64,000 bases of DNA from Reticulitermes speratus (Eukaryota; Arthropoda; Insecta; Blattodea; Rhinotermitidae), in NCBI GenBank assembly GCA_021186555.1, contig JAJKFL010000005.1:5092321-5156320 (forward strand), read 5' to 3'. The stretch's first letter is position 1; each line of letters opens with the position of its first letter. A program made the position numbers and the translations under genes. The notes under the pieces are model-generated. The model was not told the DNA's origin, ran no database searches, and saw only the letters and a program-made list of their open reading frames with translations. This document shows positions 1 through 11,133 of the stretch, one piece after another.

Positions 1-284
1 CAACTTGGATCAATTCACACGCACACCACACCCGTTACGTATATAGACCAAATTACATCACAGAATCGAGATACAAGAAGCACCGGAAAGAAAATACGTT
101 ATGTTGAATGGAATACAATTCGCCAGCCTCATTTCATTCATAGCTTGATGACGTATGCGCCTACATCCTGTTCATTAATGAGCTGGGTTTGTTTGCACAT
201 GCGAGCGGCTCTTCGCAGTCAGCATGGAACGTCCTTCCGCCTATAGGAGCTTCACAAGACGGAGTGCTCACTGTCGCTGTGGAA
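1..284. other. no recognisable feature
   Basis: I see no repeat copy, RNA gene or convincing reading frame here. The stretch directly precedes a dispersed repeat shared with 15.6 and 54.5 kb. Confidence 0.4.
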
Positions 285-665
285 AACAGGAAATGTACGT
301 CTAACGTAACATTGAGGCGCGTTCGCGTAACAATTGTTGCCGTGGAAAGGCAATAAGTATTACATTTGCCGAGTGTGTGTCTGTAGCCTTAGTTACCCAG
401 CATTCAAAGCGCATGCGCCGTATTATATTGTCATCTGTGGCCTGTCTGGCTGTACCGTATTATTCCACATTATCTAAAAAACGGCACAATTTTCGGAAAA
501 AAGTTTCTGAACATAAAATGTGTGTTTCTTTTATTTTCTCTATAACATTTGTCTGAAACATTTCTCATTCTAAGAAGAATTCAGCGAGATATTATCGTAA
601 ACGTACATAGGTCTTCATGCAAAGTACCCGTTATTCTTCTCAGATTTTAATGAAACTTGAATTTA
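285..665 (+). repeat. dispersed repeat G, copy 1, interrupted by a SINE
   Basis: This is a truncated copy of a repeat of about 500 bp also present at 15612-16131 (+) and 54537-55038 (-). Shared landmarks in order are AACGTAACATTGAGGCGCG, a CCGTGGAAA motif, GCATGCGCCGTATTATATTG, GGCCTGTCTGGCTGTACC and CAGCGAGATATTAT. The copy loses similarity near a SINE insertion at 678-948 and lacks the right end seen in the other copies. There is no coding potential. It is probably a nonautonomous DNA element; see the note on its subterminal inverted repeats. Confidence 0.75.
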
Positions 666-677
666 AACCGAGCATAA

Positions 678-948
678 AGTTTATCCTATAACCAGCCATG
701 AAGGCCCAGAGGGGAGTAGAGGTATAGCTCTACTAATTCTTTAACCTGGGCGATAGATGGGGGTGGGTAGTTAACGCCACGCCCCGGCCGCATTACCACC
801 GGGAACGTGACCGGGTACACATTGTACAGGAGTCTAGGTAGGCCCCAGGGCCGGTCTGGACGGGTGCGGAAAATCTCGCCCCCACCGGGATTCGATCCCC
901 AGACCGTAGCGAGTCGCTATACAGACTACGCCAACCCGGCCAATTTTC
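678..948 (-). mobile_element. SINE family B (tRNA-derived), with 12-bp TSD
   Basis: On the minus strand the element starts with a tRNA-like head. A box-B-like GGGATCGAATCCCGG lies within its first 60 bases and is followed by the family body with GTGCAGACCGG and TACCTCTACTCC type motifs. It is flanked by AACCGAGCATAA at 666-677 and again at 949-960, a 12-bp target-site duplication that fixes the insertion boundaries. Other copies lie at 30386-30660 and 52957-53251, with a split copy at 32.8-33.4 kb. Confidence 0.85.
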
Positions 949-960
949 AACCGAGCATAA

Positions 961-1267
961 TAGAACAAACTGCCCCAATCCATTATTATATTCAGTTTAT
1001 CTAATTCCATAATATTAATTCGCTAAGAATGAATGGTTTAAATATAATCAGTTTTCAAGGTATGTATTGTTTTCAACTTTAAAGAATTCTGACGACGGTA
1101 TATGATCACAGGGTTCACTAAGAATTTGTAAGGTGGACAACACCCACAATTTCAGCCACCATTATGCTTATATTGTCATAAGGTGTGCGGTGTGCGATAA
1201 TCTCTAAATAGCCCCATCAGGTTCCCGACCAGAAATGATTGTCCAGCCTCGTGATATGAACTTGTGT
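961..1267. other. no recognisable feature
   Basis: AT-rich single-copy-looking sequence. The last 60 bases may belong to the 3' untranslated end of the LINE that follows on the minus strand. Confidence 0.3.
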
Positions 1268-1710
1268 ACAACAATCAATCAATCAATCATCATTATCATC
1301 ACCACCATCATGAGCTGTGAAATGTTAGGCGGAGTGCCTGTTCTTTGTCCCGCAAGGTGAAGCTGGACCTTCCATCTTTTCCTCGGTCGTCCTATGCTTC
1401 TCTTCCCCTTTGACCTATATTTCAGTGCCTGTTTAGGTATCCTGTCTTTGCCCATTCTCTCTACGTGTTGCAGCCACTCTCGTTGGTAATGTTTTATTTC
1501 CAAAACAATGTTCTGCACTCCAAGTTTCTCCCTGACGGATTGATTTCTTTCCCTGTCTAACTTAGTAATTCCTAATAAATGTCATCCAAATTTAATTTGT
1601 GGTGCTTCCAGTCTTTGTTTATCTTTTTATTCAGCACCCAGGCTTTACTACCAAACTTAAAGGCCACTTTAGCTGTAATATTGTGGAATCTTAATTTTTT
1701 TTTACATGGT
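1268..1710 (-). mobile_element. LINE 3' end (RT C-terminal tail), GATT-type microsatellite tail
   Basis: The minus-strand translation contains REWLQHVERMGKDRIPK followed by GRPRKRW. This is the conserved zinc-knuckle-like tail found after the reverse transcriptase domain in many insect LINE ORFs. Upstream on the same strand the frame is broken by stops. The 3' end runs into (GATT)n at about 1273-1288, as expected for a LINE with a short tandem-repeat tail rather than poly(A). The copy is 5'-truncated and dead, and a second dispersed repeat interrupts it at about 1712-1795. Confidence 0.7.
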
Positions 1711-1711
1711 G

Positions 1712-1795
1712 AAGGGCCCCGCAGCAGATGCTACGGACGCACCACACCCTTAAGGCTTTTTGTGCAACCCTATGATGAAGATGAAAATGAATTTT
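1712..1795 (+). repeat. dispersed repeat H
   Basis: The segment with landmarks GGGCCCCGCAGCAGATGC, ACGGACGCACC and TTAAGGCTT recurs in inverted orientation at 29752-29818. There are two copies in the window and it is not recognised as a named family. Here it interrupts LINE-like sequence. Confidence 0.6.
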
Positions 1796-2745
1796 GTTTC
1801 TTTAATCGTCTGTTTTCCAAAACGTCTCCGTATAACGCCATTTATTTTGTTACATGTCTGTAACTTGTCTTCTAAATCGCTTTTGTAGTCCGATATAAGT
1901 TATCCAACGTATTTAAAAACCTATTCAATAGGGCTATCATTTATGACAATTTGAACTCTTTATATGTGGTTCCAACACATTACCATTGATTTTGTTTTGT
2001 TGCTTACATGTTCATTTTGTATTTTCTTGCTATGGGGTTTAGGTGGTATGCCATGGTTTGTGATTCATCTTCAGAGGTGGCCATTAGAACAACAATCAAT
2101 GTAACCGATAAATACTGTTTAATGAATTACTGAGGTACACGATATTGATGCTTAGTAAGTAAAGGAGAAAAATACTAAAGACTGGGAATCTGCAGATTTT
2201 ACTGGAGTGCACAAAATTCCCACACGCGTTATTTGCATCTTGCAAATGTGTGCATAGTTCAGTCTGTTATTGACACAAGGAACAAACATGTTGTTTACGA
2301 AAATATCCAAGTGCACACATAAACCATCTTATTGCTGACAGCGCTCATGAACAGCTGATAATTATGTATCAATGCAGACCGGCGTAAACTCATTTTCTGA
2401 CTTCACATGGTTACACAACAAATGTGTTCTAAAATGAAAACTATACGCCTTGTAATACAAAAATTTCTTCACAAGTTCGCCGTGGGGCTGAATGCAAGAA
2501 GACACTAACACCCCGATACGATTTACAACGGAAATCGCATGAAGTCATCGTATTCTCGGATGTGACTACGTGAAGTTCCGTAGAAATTTACTGACGTTTC
2601 GGAGAAACGTACTCTCTCTGTCTTCTACCCTGAAAAAGAAGCGAATTGCCCACACATATATCAGACTAAACAGCGTCTCATCCAAGAGACATGACTCCTC
2701 GATCTCACTGCCGTGACAGTCTAAAATTATTCGTATTCAAACTCT
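1796..2745. other. possible LINE continuation (to about 2050), then nothing recognisable
   Basis: The first 250 bases keep the composition of the minus-strand LINE and may be its interrupted continuation. From 2050 on I see no repeat partner or gene. Confidence 0.25.
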
Positions 2746-2753
2746 TGTACAGC

Positions 2754-2769
2754 ACCCCCCCCCCCCCCA
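2754..2769. repeat. poly(C) tract
   Basis: An uninterrupted run of about 15 cytosines. Similar runs occur at 22.68 and 42.57 kb, both inside or next to mobile elements. Confidence 0.9.
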
Positions 2770-2944
2770 AATGTATAATTATTGTAATACGCACGACTGA
2801 CGAAACTGCGAACTGAAGACGATGGACATATCTTCCACACATTTACAAACATCACGCACGAAACGCGACTGGTAGAAGCCAACAAAACCAGTTCTTGATC
2901 CCCAATCCAGTACATTTGGCGAGACACGTGGCTGTCCTCGGTTA

Positions 2945-3647
2945 GTGTGGGGACAGAGACCCAACTATAAAGGCATTGAACCGCTCGTATTTATTGAGAC
3001 AGAAAGCCAAAGTAAAACCACCGAACGGTCGGTTTGAATGGGGACAGATACCCAATTATAAAGGCACTAAACAGCTGGTATTCACAGGGACAAAGTCCCA
3101 GCTGTAAAGACACTAAACCTCCTGTTTGTACTGGGACAGCGGACCAATTGTAAAGGCGCATTGAACCGCCGGAGTTTAATGCGACAGAGGACAAAACGTA
3201 TAGGCACTGAACCGCCGGTTTTTGCTGAACAGAACGAAGTATAAAGAAACTGAAAAGTTGGTTTGTACTGGGACAGAGGACTGACTGTAAAGTCATTGAA
3301 CCGCCGGTCTGTATTACGACAAAGACCCAGTTGTAAAGGCACTGAACCGCCAGTTGGTTAGCACAGAAACCCAGTTGTAAAGGCACTGAATCGCCAGTTG
3401 GTTAGCACAGAAACCCAGTTGTAAAGGCACTGAACCGCCGGTTTGTACTGGGGCAGAGATCCAGTTTTAAAGATATCTGAAATACTGGTTTTAATTGTGA
3501 CAGAGACCAAATAATAAAGGCACTGAACCGCCGGTTTGTACTGGGGCAGAGACCCAGTTTTAAAGGTATCTGAAATACTGGTTTTAATTGTGACAGAGAC
3601 CAAATAATAAAGGCACTGAACCGCCGGTTTGTACTGGGGCAGAGACG
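2945..3647. repeat. tandem array 1, period about 46 bp, degenerate
   Basis: About 15 units built around GGCACTGAACCGCCGGTTTG, TACTGGGACAGAGACC and CAGTTGTAAA. Between 3430 and 3640 a diverged and a canonical unit alternate, giving a 90-odd bp super-unit repeated about twice. Divergence rises toward the left end. Reading frames of 86-131 codons on the minus strand are artefacts of the periodicity. Confidence 0.9.
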
Positions 3648-3743
3648 TAATTGTCCAGATAATCAGCAGTCTGTTCATAAAAACGAGTTATGTTTCTCCT
3701 GTACTAACTGAACGTCAATAGCATGTTTTGCATTTTGCAAATA

Positions 3744-3928
3744 CAGTCCACCCCGGTTATAACGACATCGGTTAATTCGACACCTCGTCCATAGCTTCAG
3801 ATATTCTGTGCTACCAATTAGTTACTCACTGTTAACCATAACATTATAACTCCTCGGTTATAACAACACTCGTTTATAACGACACACAATATTCAGTCCC
3901 TTTCCTGACGTTATAACCGAGTTCGACA
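3744..3928 (-). mobile_element. MITE, pogo-like (Tc1/mariner superfamily), copy 1
   Basis: A 185-bp element whose ends are inverted versions of CAGTCGAACCCGGTTATAACGA, flanked on the left by TA. The interior has further near-palindromic GTTATAACGA motifs. A second copy in the opposite orientation is at 49309-49493. The CAGTCGAAC-type end and TA target suggest a pogo-like nonautonomous element. The right terminus has decayed. Confidence 0.7.
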
Positions 3929-3935
3929 ATATTTG

Positions 3936-4436
3936 ATTCGAATCTTGACCGAAGTAATCTCCATTGGCAGAAAGTTTCGTGATATTCCTCAGTGACTTTT
4001 TGTAAATGTGTCGTAAATACATTCTTCCTATTCTTTTCACTTCACGGCGCAGTCTAATTTTCTTGTAATTTAAAGATAAATGACCTCTACATGTCATACA
4101 GCGTTGTTAAACAACGTGAGAACAGTAACTGTTGAATTGTGTTCCGTCATGATTTCTTCCTAATAAATAATGACAGATGGACACATTAATTAATTAAATA
4201 AATCCACCCCCCAATCCGCCAATCCATCGATCGATCCATCTATATCACTACAGGAAAATGTTACCCACCGCCTCCTGATATCCGGGTTGCTGGGTTGTCA
4301 AAAACATTTCCTTCTAGGGCCTGGAATTACACCGGAGAACACAAAGATACAGAAAAAAACGCCAACACCCATGCCTCAACTGGGACTTGAAATGACAACC
4401 CCAATCTTGGAGCTGTACAAGTCAAGTGGTGGACAC
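3936..4436. other. no recognisable feature
   Basis: AT-rich, with short ATCC and TTAA simple-repeat patches near 4190-4230. No repeat partner in the window and no credible frame. Confidence 0.3.
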
Positions 4437-4535
4437 AGTGACACTGAGAAAGGATGATACTCCGGTATCCCTGTCAATCATCATTCTGCCGATGCTACAT
4501 ATTCATTCGTCTCTCATAAATGGGATGAAAAATTG
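4437..4535 (+). mobile_element. possible degenerate SINE D fragment
   Basis: The segment has CCCTGTCAATCAT and CTACATATTCATTC in the same order as the body of SINE D at 30107-30330 and 9872-9975. No tRNA-like head is visible. Identity is low, so this is tentative. Confidence 0.3.
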
Positions 4536-4639
4536 CCCCCTTAGTGGCCACTCTTCCACAGAAATACAGTCTTGCCACAACCCAAGAATAAAAAAGAATT
4601 ATCCGACTGATTGGCTATATAAATTTGTTGTGAAATAGC

Positions 4640-6400
4640 CCTCTTACGTCACCGCTCTACCCTTCTCTGCACATTTCCATTCCACAATTACACACTTTTC
4701 CCTAAAAACCCATCTTTTTTATCATAATCACCTAATTTCCTTCGAAGTCACCATGCGACGCCATTCACAAACGTTTCTACAAACACAAATGTGTATACAT
4801 GTCTTTTTCTTATCCATGCGGGCTACATGTCCAGTTCATCGTAATTTCCTCCACTTTACTACACTACCAACACTACATGCGCTGTATAAATCACCAGGTT
4901 CCTTATTCCATATGAGTACAAGATGCTTTTTGTCGCTTCTCCATCAAGAACTTTCCTAGTGAAAATCTAGAGCTTTAGTTCAGTGACGAAACATTGAACT
5001 GTTGCAGGACGGACAGACGTCTATAAAATACAGAGAATTCGGAGAGTTTGCCAGTTTTATATCTCACCAAATTTTCACTTCATCTTCATGTAAAAACTTG
5101 TACTTTTTATTGTAACTGCAAAGTAATGGCACTGAGCTACAACGTACGTACGGGCACACTTCGTTATCCAATTTAAACTTAAACAGTTTCAGACTTACGC
5201 AGTTTTTAAGAAAGAAAAAAACTTAAATCATAAAATTTTTGGAACGCGCACCGAAATTCTACTTGTAGGAATGAAAGCGCAATGAGGCGAAGGTGGCGGA
5301 AGAATACTGCTGGGCGATAACACAGGCGGCATAGCGGTCATGTTGCGACTGATCAGGTTCTAGTGTGTTGTGGACTCTCTGTTATACACATATACAGTTG
5401 AACATATGTGCACCCAATTCCGACTTGCGCCGAAATTTCCCGAACGTAACCATTTGATAAGTCGGCAAGTGTCTGTACAAATAAGTTAACAGATAAAGTA
5501 ACTTGAATTTAAAAAAAAAAACCGATTAAAATATGAGATTCTGTTTTAGTACATTTCTAAATCTATGCCGATATACCTGGACAGAAACAAGATGATTTCT
5601 CCTAATCATTACAAAATATCACCAGCTCACACAGCGAATTTACGAAAGTCACATAACCTATTTAGTTATCAGCAGGCCCTTCAAGTTCGGCAAACTTTTC
5701 GTGGGCCCAATCTTTACCTCGGACATAGTTATTACAATCCTACACTAACGATGCACAGTGTATTCTGCCTAAGTCGTGGCTTTTCTCTCAATGCGCAGTT
5801 TCTAATTACATCGTTTTTCTTTAAGGGCTGACTCTTAGTTTGCTTGTTTTGGTGTTTTTTTTTATTTGCGTGGCCTGATTATTCTCCAAATTAATCTCAA
5901 AGTACCTCAGGCACGTACTTCACTTTCAGCACCGCCCTTCTAGGCTGCCTGCCGTGAGGAAGAGGTGATATTTTCTTCAGGACTTCTGAGATATCATGGC
6001 CACTGCTTGTTGGCGGGGTACGAGAGTCATTCACTTTATCTTCAGCAGTTTCGACACCTGCAGACTGAGGGAGGTCTGTCAGTTGAGAAGGCAGAAGCTC
6101 TCACTGGATGTGCAGATGTTGCAATTCACAAGCATGACGGAAGATGCTTGCTCATGAACTGATAATAAAAATGTTTTCTAGCAGGCTTGTTGTCGTTATT
6201 GAGTCTACGAGGAATATGCATATCTTTAGCCAAATCATATGCCAATTCCAAGAACTCCATCTTTGAGAAAAGCATTAAACAGCTGTCTAGATCTGTAACA
6301 TGACAGGCCAATTGTGCTTCCATCTGCAAAATTTTGGCAAACCTACCCCGCAGTGAAATTTTCGGCACATTACAAGACTAAATGTCTTGTCTTTTTCAAA
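4640..6400. other. long stretch without recognisable feature
   Basis: No long frame, no tandem array and no SINE or LINE landmark seen. A short A-run lies at 5510-5521. This may be unique intergenic or intronic sequence. Confidence 0.3.
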
Positions 6401-6402
6401 GA

Positions 6403-6695
6403 AATCCCTATAGAGGCCTAGACAGGCCCCGAGGGCTCTAGGAAGTTGAGGCTCCCAGAATTTCTAGACAATCGACACATGAAGGTGGTAAGGTTGTCAG
6501 CCCTATGCACCGGCCGCCTTTACCATCCAGGAGATACTCCTGGTACAGATTTCTGTTAAGAGGCTGAGTCGACCCAAGGGCCGTAGTGCGGCCAAAAGGA
6601 TTAAGTCAATGAAAAATCCCAATGACACCATCGGGAATCGAACCCGCGACCTTCCGGCGTGTAACACAGTGCCTAAACCAACTGTGCCACCGCTT
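6403..6695 (-). mobile_element. SINE family C, full-length
   Basis: Read on the minus strand it begins with a tRNA-like head carrying an A-box-like GTGGCACAGTTGG and a B-box-like GGTTCGATTCCCG. It continues through the family body (ACTATGGCCC-like, GTCGACTCAGCC, GGCGGCCGGTGC, CCACCTTCATGTG) and ends near GCCTCTATAGGGAT. It is paired head-to-head with the plus-strand copy at 6752-7045. Confidence 0.85.
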
Positions 6696-6751
6696 ACCCC
6701 CGAACGAATATTTCCTTCGATACTAATTTTTATAAAGCTTATTTTATGTCC

Positions 6752-7045
6752 GTACGTGGTGGCGCAGTCGGTTGAGGCACTGCGCTACAAGCCAGGAGGT
6801 CGCGAGTTCGATTCTCGATGGTGTAATTGCAATTTTTCATTAACGTAATCCTTCCGGTCGCACTATGACCTTGGGGACGACTCGGCTTCTGATAGAAATG
6901 AGTACCAGGGGTATCTCCTGGAGGGTAAAAGCGGCCGGTGCGTACGGCTGACAACCTTGCCACCTTCATGTGCTGTTTGTCTAGAAATTCTGTGAGCCTC
7001 GACCTTCTGGAGGCCCTAAGGGCCTGTAATGGGATAGCTTTTATT
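6752..7045 (+). mobile_element. SINE family C, full-length
   Basis: The A-box-like GTGGCGCAGTCGGTTGAGGC and B-box-like GAGTTCGATTCTCG stand at tRNA-like spacing. The body with GCGGCCGGTGCG and CCACCTTCATGTG follows, ending in CCTGTAATGGGATAGCTTTT. The head closely resembles a tRNA gene. It is inverted relative to the copy at 6403-6695, so the two internal promoters point away from each other across a spacer of about 55 bp. Confidence 0.88.
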
Positions 7046-7222
7046 TCACATCCTGTTTCCTCTACGTGCCCCTTCCAGGTATTTGATCCTTGAATTCTGA
7101 CATTCTGAAGGTGCATGATTAATCACGTTGTACCGGACACGTAAACCGTCTGAAACTGCTATTCTGTTACCAAAGGAGAGCTTAATATCCGTCAAGAAAC
7201 ATTACGCATTCCTTTGAATGTA

Positions 7223-7299
7223 CAGGGCATACACAAAAGAATGGTGCGGCATTCATATAATATACATTGAAACCGCACCATTCTTTTGTGTATGCCCTG
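7223..7299. mobile_element. 77-bp TA-flanked mini inverted-repeat element
   Basis: Perfect 27-bp inverted arms (7223-7249 and 7273-7299), beginning CAGGGCATACACAAAAG, surround a 23-bp AT-rich centre. The element is bounded by TA at 7221-7222 and 7300-7301, the expected target duplication of IS630/Tc1/mariner transposition. CAGGG termini are shared with the element at 63240-63794. There is no coding capacity. Confidence 0.8.
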
Positions 7300-7301
7300 T
7301 A

Positions 7302-7915
7302 TATCCAGCCCACCAAATAAGAAAGAGTTCACTGTGCGTTAGATACTTCTTACTCAGAGATGTCTGAAACTGTAGCCAGGTATTATTCAGACACAACTCA
7401 ACCGCTTATCACCAACACTAGCCTCACAAGTGTATACTGTTCAAAGTGTGACAGATGCACAGTTTGTCACACCCCAAGCAGCAGTTGACGCAATAACACA
7501 AGTGTCTCGGCCTGGCGGTGAAAGACGAATTCATTTTAACTGTCTGAGGCTACTGGACTTCCCCGCAGTACATGTGTGTTATGCAGTTCTGCACTCAGAG
7601 GTACTTGCATGTACTCCCATAATTTAGTACGCAGGCTTTACGAGGGCGTTCGTTGCTTCCAAAATATCATACGGTTGTGCAGTGCACCTGTAAATGTAAT
7701 TTCACTTACATCCATAAGAAAATTACGGTCTTCCCCGCGCCGAGTTTCACAAAACTCACAAATGCTCAACAGCATTATATGCAATTCTCATACCGAATTT
7801 CACCCAAAACGGATGATAAGTGTGAAAAATACGCAGAGAACTCCACTGCAGTCCGTAAGTAAAATAGGCGTACTTCTTTCTCCGTACTTACTTAAACGAA
7901 AATGAAAATCCATAA
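7302..7915. other. no recognisable feature
   Basis: Overlapping short frames but no homology I recognise and no repeat partner. Confidence 0.3.
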
Positions 7916-7924
7916 AGAAAAAAA

Positions 7925-8435
7925 AAAAACTCCATGCAGCAGACTCCTTCTTGAGAAGCTAACAGGTCCTCAGCTGGTCAAGAAATTCCCCGCATTTTAT
8001 GGAACCCCAAGATTCATTACCGCATTCACAAGCGACCACCACCTACCTGTCCCTATCCTGAGCCAGAAGAATCCAGTCGATCTTGAAGATCCACTTTTTA
8101 ATTTATCCTCCATCTACGCTTAGATCTTCCAAGTGGTCTCTTTCCCTCAGGTCTTCCCACAAAACCCTGTATGCACCTCTCCTGTCTCTCATACGTGCCA
8201 CATGCCTAGCCCATCTCATTCTTCTTGATTTGATCACCCGAATAATATTTAGTGAGGAGTGCAGATCATAAATCTCCTCGTTATGTAGTCTTCTCTACTC
8301 CCCTGTTACCGAGTACGTTTTAGGCCCCAATTTCTTCCTCAGCACCCTATTCTCGAACATCCTCAGCCTATGTTCGTCCCTTAGTGTGAGAGACCAAGTT
8401 TCACACCCATACAAAACAACAGGCAAAATTAAAAG
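7925..8435 (-). mobile_element. LINE family 1, 3' portion
   Basis: Minus-strand translation in order, with frame breaks: a stretch reading LYGCETWSLTLRDEHRLR, then RVLRKKLGPK, then RRLHNEE, then SRRMRWARHVAR. This is the thumb and C-terminal tail of a LINE reverse transcriptase ORF of the type with a WAGHVARMG motif. It continues into a 3' untranslated part ending near CTCCATGCAGCAGAC. It is 5'-truncated, and stops and frameshifts make it a dead copy. Confidence 0.8.
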
Positions 8436-8439
8436 AGAA

Positions 8440-9300
8440 TCATACTAGGAATATACGCGTATATGTGGACATCTCCTTTCGCGACTTTTAACCAAATCGG
8501 AAGAAACATGTAGCAAATTCGAGCACAATTTCATTTACTTCCTCCAGTAAAGTACCACTCCTACACAACCGTTTTTTACCAAACGCAGAGTAGAACAGTG
8601 GCATAAGCGGAGATCTTATAAGCCAGATTTCACACAAATCGGTCAAGAAATACGAAACTTACATGTATAAATTTATTTAAACCATAAATTATGACACACT
8701 TAGCCGATTGTAAAAGCATCCATGCCTCCTTGACAACTGTTTGTAAAGAAATCGTGTACCAAATTTGATGAAAAATTTGACAAAAGACAAACTCCCTGAG
8801 ACAGGGCTTTCTTCTTTTAATTAAATAAGAACACCTAAAAAAAAAGCAAACCAAATATACTCAACTTTGTACTTTTCACAACTACTTTACTGTACACAAA
8901 CAACTCCAGGTGTTATATTCCATGCGACATACCAAAATGGAAGAACAAAATCACTTACCTCTGAACGAAGACAAAAGCTATTCAGTGGCATTTCGCGAAT
9001 TGATCGAATACATGCTCTAGTTGCTCTTAAAAGCTGTTATTTATATCGTCACGTTTATCCTCCTCTGGGGCAAGCACATTCAGCAAAATAATGTCATCAT
9101 ACATCCCACAACTAACGAACTATCCTACTGTATGTAATTACCTTACCCACGAAAGCGCCTGTTTCTAAAGCATGATTAACATTCCTTTTCTGCTGTAATA
9201 CGTATTTTTCTGTACTCCATATGTGCAAATCTATAAAGCCGTCCATTTTGTTGCAGACTTCAGTAGCAGTTAGCAAGTTGTATCGATTTAACTTATAAGC
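8440..9300. other. no recognisable feature
   Basis: AT-rich, A-runs at 8838 and nearby; no repeat partner or credible frame. Confidence 0.3.
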
Positions 9301-9302
9301 TG

Positions 9303-9420
9303 TAACTAACTAACGAACTAACTAACTCCATGGGGAAGAGTCCTTCCTAAGAAGCTCATAGGTCCCCACCTGTCACTACCCTGAGCCAGATCAATCCAGT
9401 CCATGTCCCCCCATCCCACG
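9303..9420 (-). mobile_element. LINE family 1, extreme 3' end with GTTA tail
   Basis: The minus strand reads the family-1 end (GACTGGATTGATCTGGCTCA, then a shortened 3' untranslated part ending CCATGGAGTTAGTTAG). The tail is a (GTTA)n microsatellite. About 60 bases present in the 8-kb copy are missing between the two parts. It is 5'-truncated close to the SINE at 9431-9690. Confidence 0.7.
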
Positions 9421-9430
9421 TAACTTGTAA

Positions 9431-9690
9431 AACTTTTTTTGAATGGCGCAACAGCCCCTAGTGGGCCAGGGCCTCCTCATTATCGAGGCTTCACGATCAC
9501 ACTCAGACACACCACACTCGGTAGGACTCCTCTGGACGAGTGATCAGCCCGACGCAGAGACCTCAACCTGACAACACACAACACTCACAAGAGACACACA
9601 ACTGTGCTCCCGGCGGGATTCGAATCCGCGATCCCAGCAAGCAAGCAGCTGCAGGCTCACGCCTTAGATCGCGCGGCCACTGGGATCGGC
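9431..9690 (-). mobile_element. SINE family A, full-length, 8-bp TSD
   Basis: The tRNA-like head on the minus strand carries an A-box-like TGGCCGCGCGATCTAAGGCG (leucine-tRNA-like) and a B-box-like GGATTCGAATCCCG. The family body includes GAGGAGTCCTACCGAGTGTG. Target duplication ACTTGTAA at 9423-9430 and 9691-9698. Confidence 0.9.
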
Positions 9691-9871
9691 ACTTGTAAGA
9701 CATAAGACGTAAAAATTATTTTTAAAATTTCCGGTTACTGAATTAGCAAGGTCCTGTACTGTTACGTAGAGAAAGTAGAGTGTAATGATAAAACTAGGCG
9801 ATTGTCGGAATACAGTGTTAATAGTTACACACATTGCACCTTCCTGAATCCAAACCCAGGCCAGTCTATGT

Positions 9872-9985
9872 GGGCAAATTTGTACTGGGACATTTTTCTT
9901 CCGAGGGCTTCGTTTTCCCCCTGTCATTTATCATTTCATCACTGCTCCATATTCATTCATCTGTCATCCATTGGCTGGACAATGA
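9872..9985 (+). mobile_element. SINE D, 5'-truncated
   Basis: Shares the body of the copy at 30107-30330: TGGGACATTTTTCTTCCGAG, CCCCTGTCATTTATC and TCACTGCTCCATATTC. No tRNA-like head remains. Confidence 0.6.
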
Positions 9986-9999
9986 ACCCCATTACAGCC

Positions 10000-10825
10000 A
10001 GCGTTTCCAAGAACAGAGTCTGAACCCACAACGAAAATAAAAGGGCAATTTATACAGAATTCCATAACATCAAATGATGGGCGAAACCAAACTTCATATT
10101 TCACTAAAAATACACGTTGACCTTGACACTGGAATTCCTTCCAGACACAATATAAAGAAGCGCCACTACTTGGATAGAATCCTACAGCCAACAGAGATAA
10201 AACTTTAAGAAACTACACTGAATATAATTCATTTGAACTTACAAATAAATCTATACACGACGAAAAAAACCTTCCGACGCCGGAGATAAATTAATCCACA
10301 CTTTATGTGGAGCGACCATATAATGGCGGCAGATACATATTGGCGGGAAAACTAGAGAAGTCAACACTCACAGCTCGGCCACTGACGAAATGTTGTACCA
10401 CATGACACGACACCACAGCAAACTACGGAATGCAGCTTGTATTAAGTCCCACTCTCACTCCAGCTGTCTCAAAACTGCAGCACTGAACCTTGGACTGCGC
10501 CCGCCGGCTAAATTATTTCGCGTGAGTTTGCGGTTCTGCGTGTGTCTGCGGATCCGTGTGGACGTCAGTGCGTGCGTGACGCTGCACTGGATCGAACCGC
10601 ACAAAAAATTCGCCATGACTTTATTTCTCTTTTCTAAACTAGTTTTATTATTTTACTGCTACAGAAACATGTGAGATAAACAGGAGGTTAAAGAATACAC
10701 GTGTGCTTGAACATGTATGGTGTACGTATTTTAAAATTGTTCACTCCGTACACTGTCTTGATCAACTCAGTCAATTTACTACACCAACCAAATGCACTAT
10801 AACATCCACATGTAAGTGTTATACA
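10000..10825. other. no recognisable feature; GC-richer patch near 10490-10610
   Basis: A locally GC-richer island (CGCCCGCCGG, several CpG) within AT-rich sequence. It could be a regulatory or exonic patch, but no frame or motif is convincing. Confidence 0.25.
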
Positions 10826-10828
10826 TAA

Positions 10829-10872
10829 GCTCCGACGTGTTTCGGTGCAAGTGCACCATCCTCAGGCAGCAC
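10829..10872 (-). ncRNA. hammerhead-like motif HH1
   Basis: Minus strand: CTGAGGA core, one extra T, stem II GGTGCA/TGCACC, GAAAC, then ACGTC (a two-pair stem III followed by the H17 position C). The outer strands GCTGC and GGAGC pair at 4 of 5 positions as stem I. All conserved core residues of a hammerhead are present apart from the extra T between A9 and stem II. It resembles the minimal hammerheads known from Penelope-like elements. Confidence 0.6.
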
Positions 10873-11133
10873 AGGTTGCCAAAGCTAAAACCAACTGTCA
10901 CTGACAAGCCACTATTTGTATAGTTCCACAATCTGTTGCAGGCTGCGTTGTTAATATCTTTATCGCATAAAAGGTACAGCCTCTGTTTTAAAATACAGAC
11001 AGTTAAAACAGGATTAAAATATTCTATACAAGATACATATCCTTTTAACAGACTATAATTATATTGTTGGTGGTGGAAACCTCTAGTGTTGTGGCATTAT
11101 ATTTTGACCTTAGTACGTAACTCAGTCCAAAGC

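Noticed and set aside
6752-6825. Functional tRNA gene
   Set aside because: The tRNA-like head is followed by the SINE C body and the same head occurs in several copies; no complete cloverleaf could be folded with confidence.
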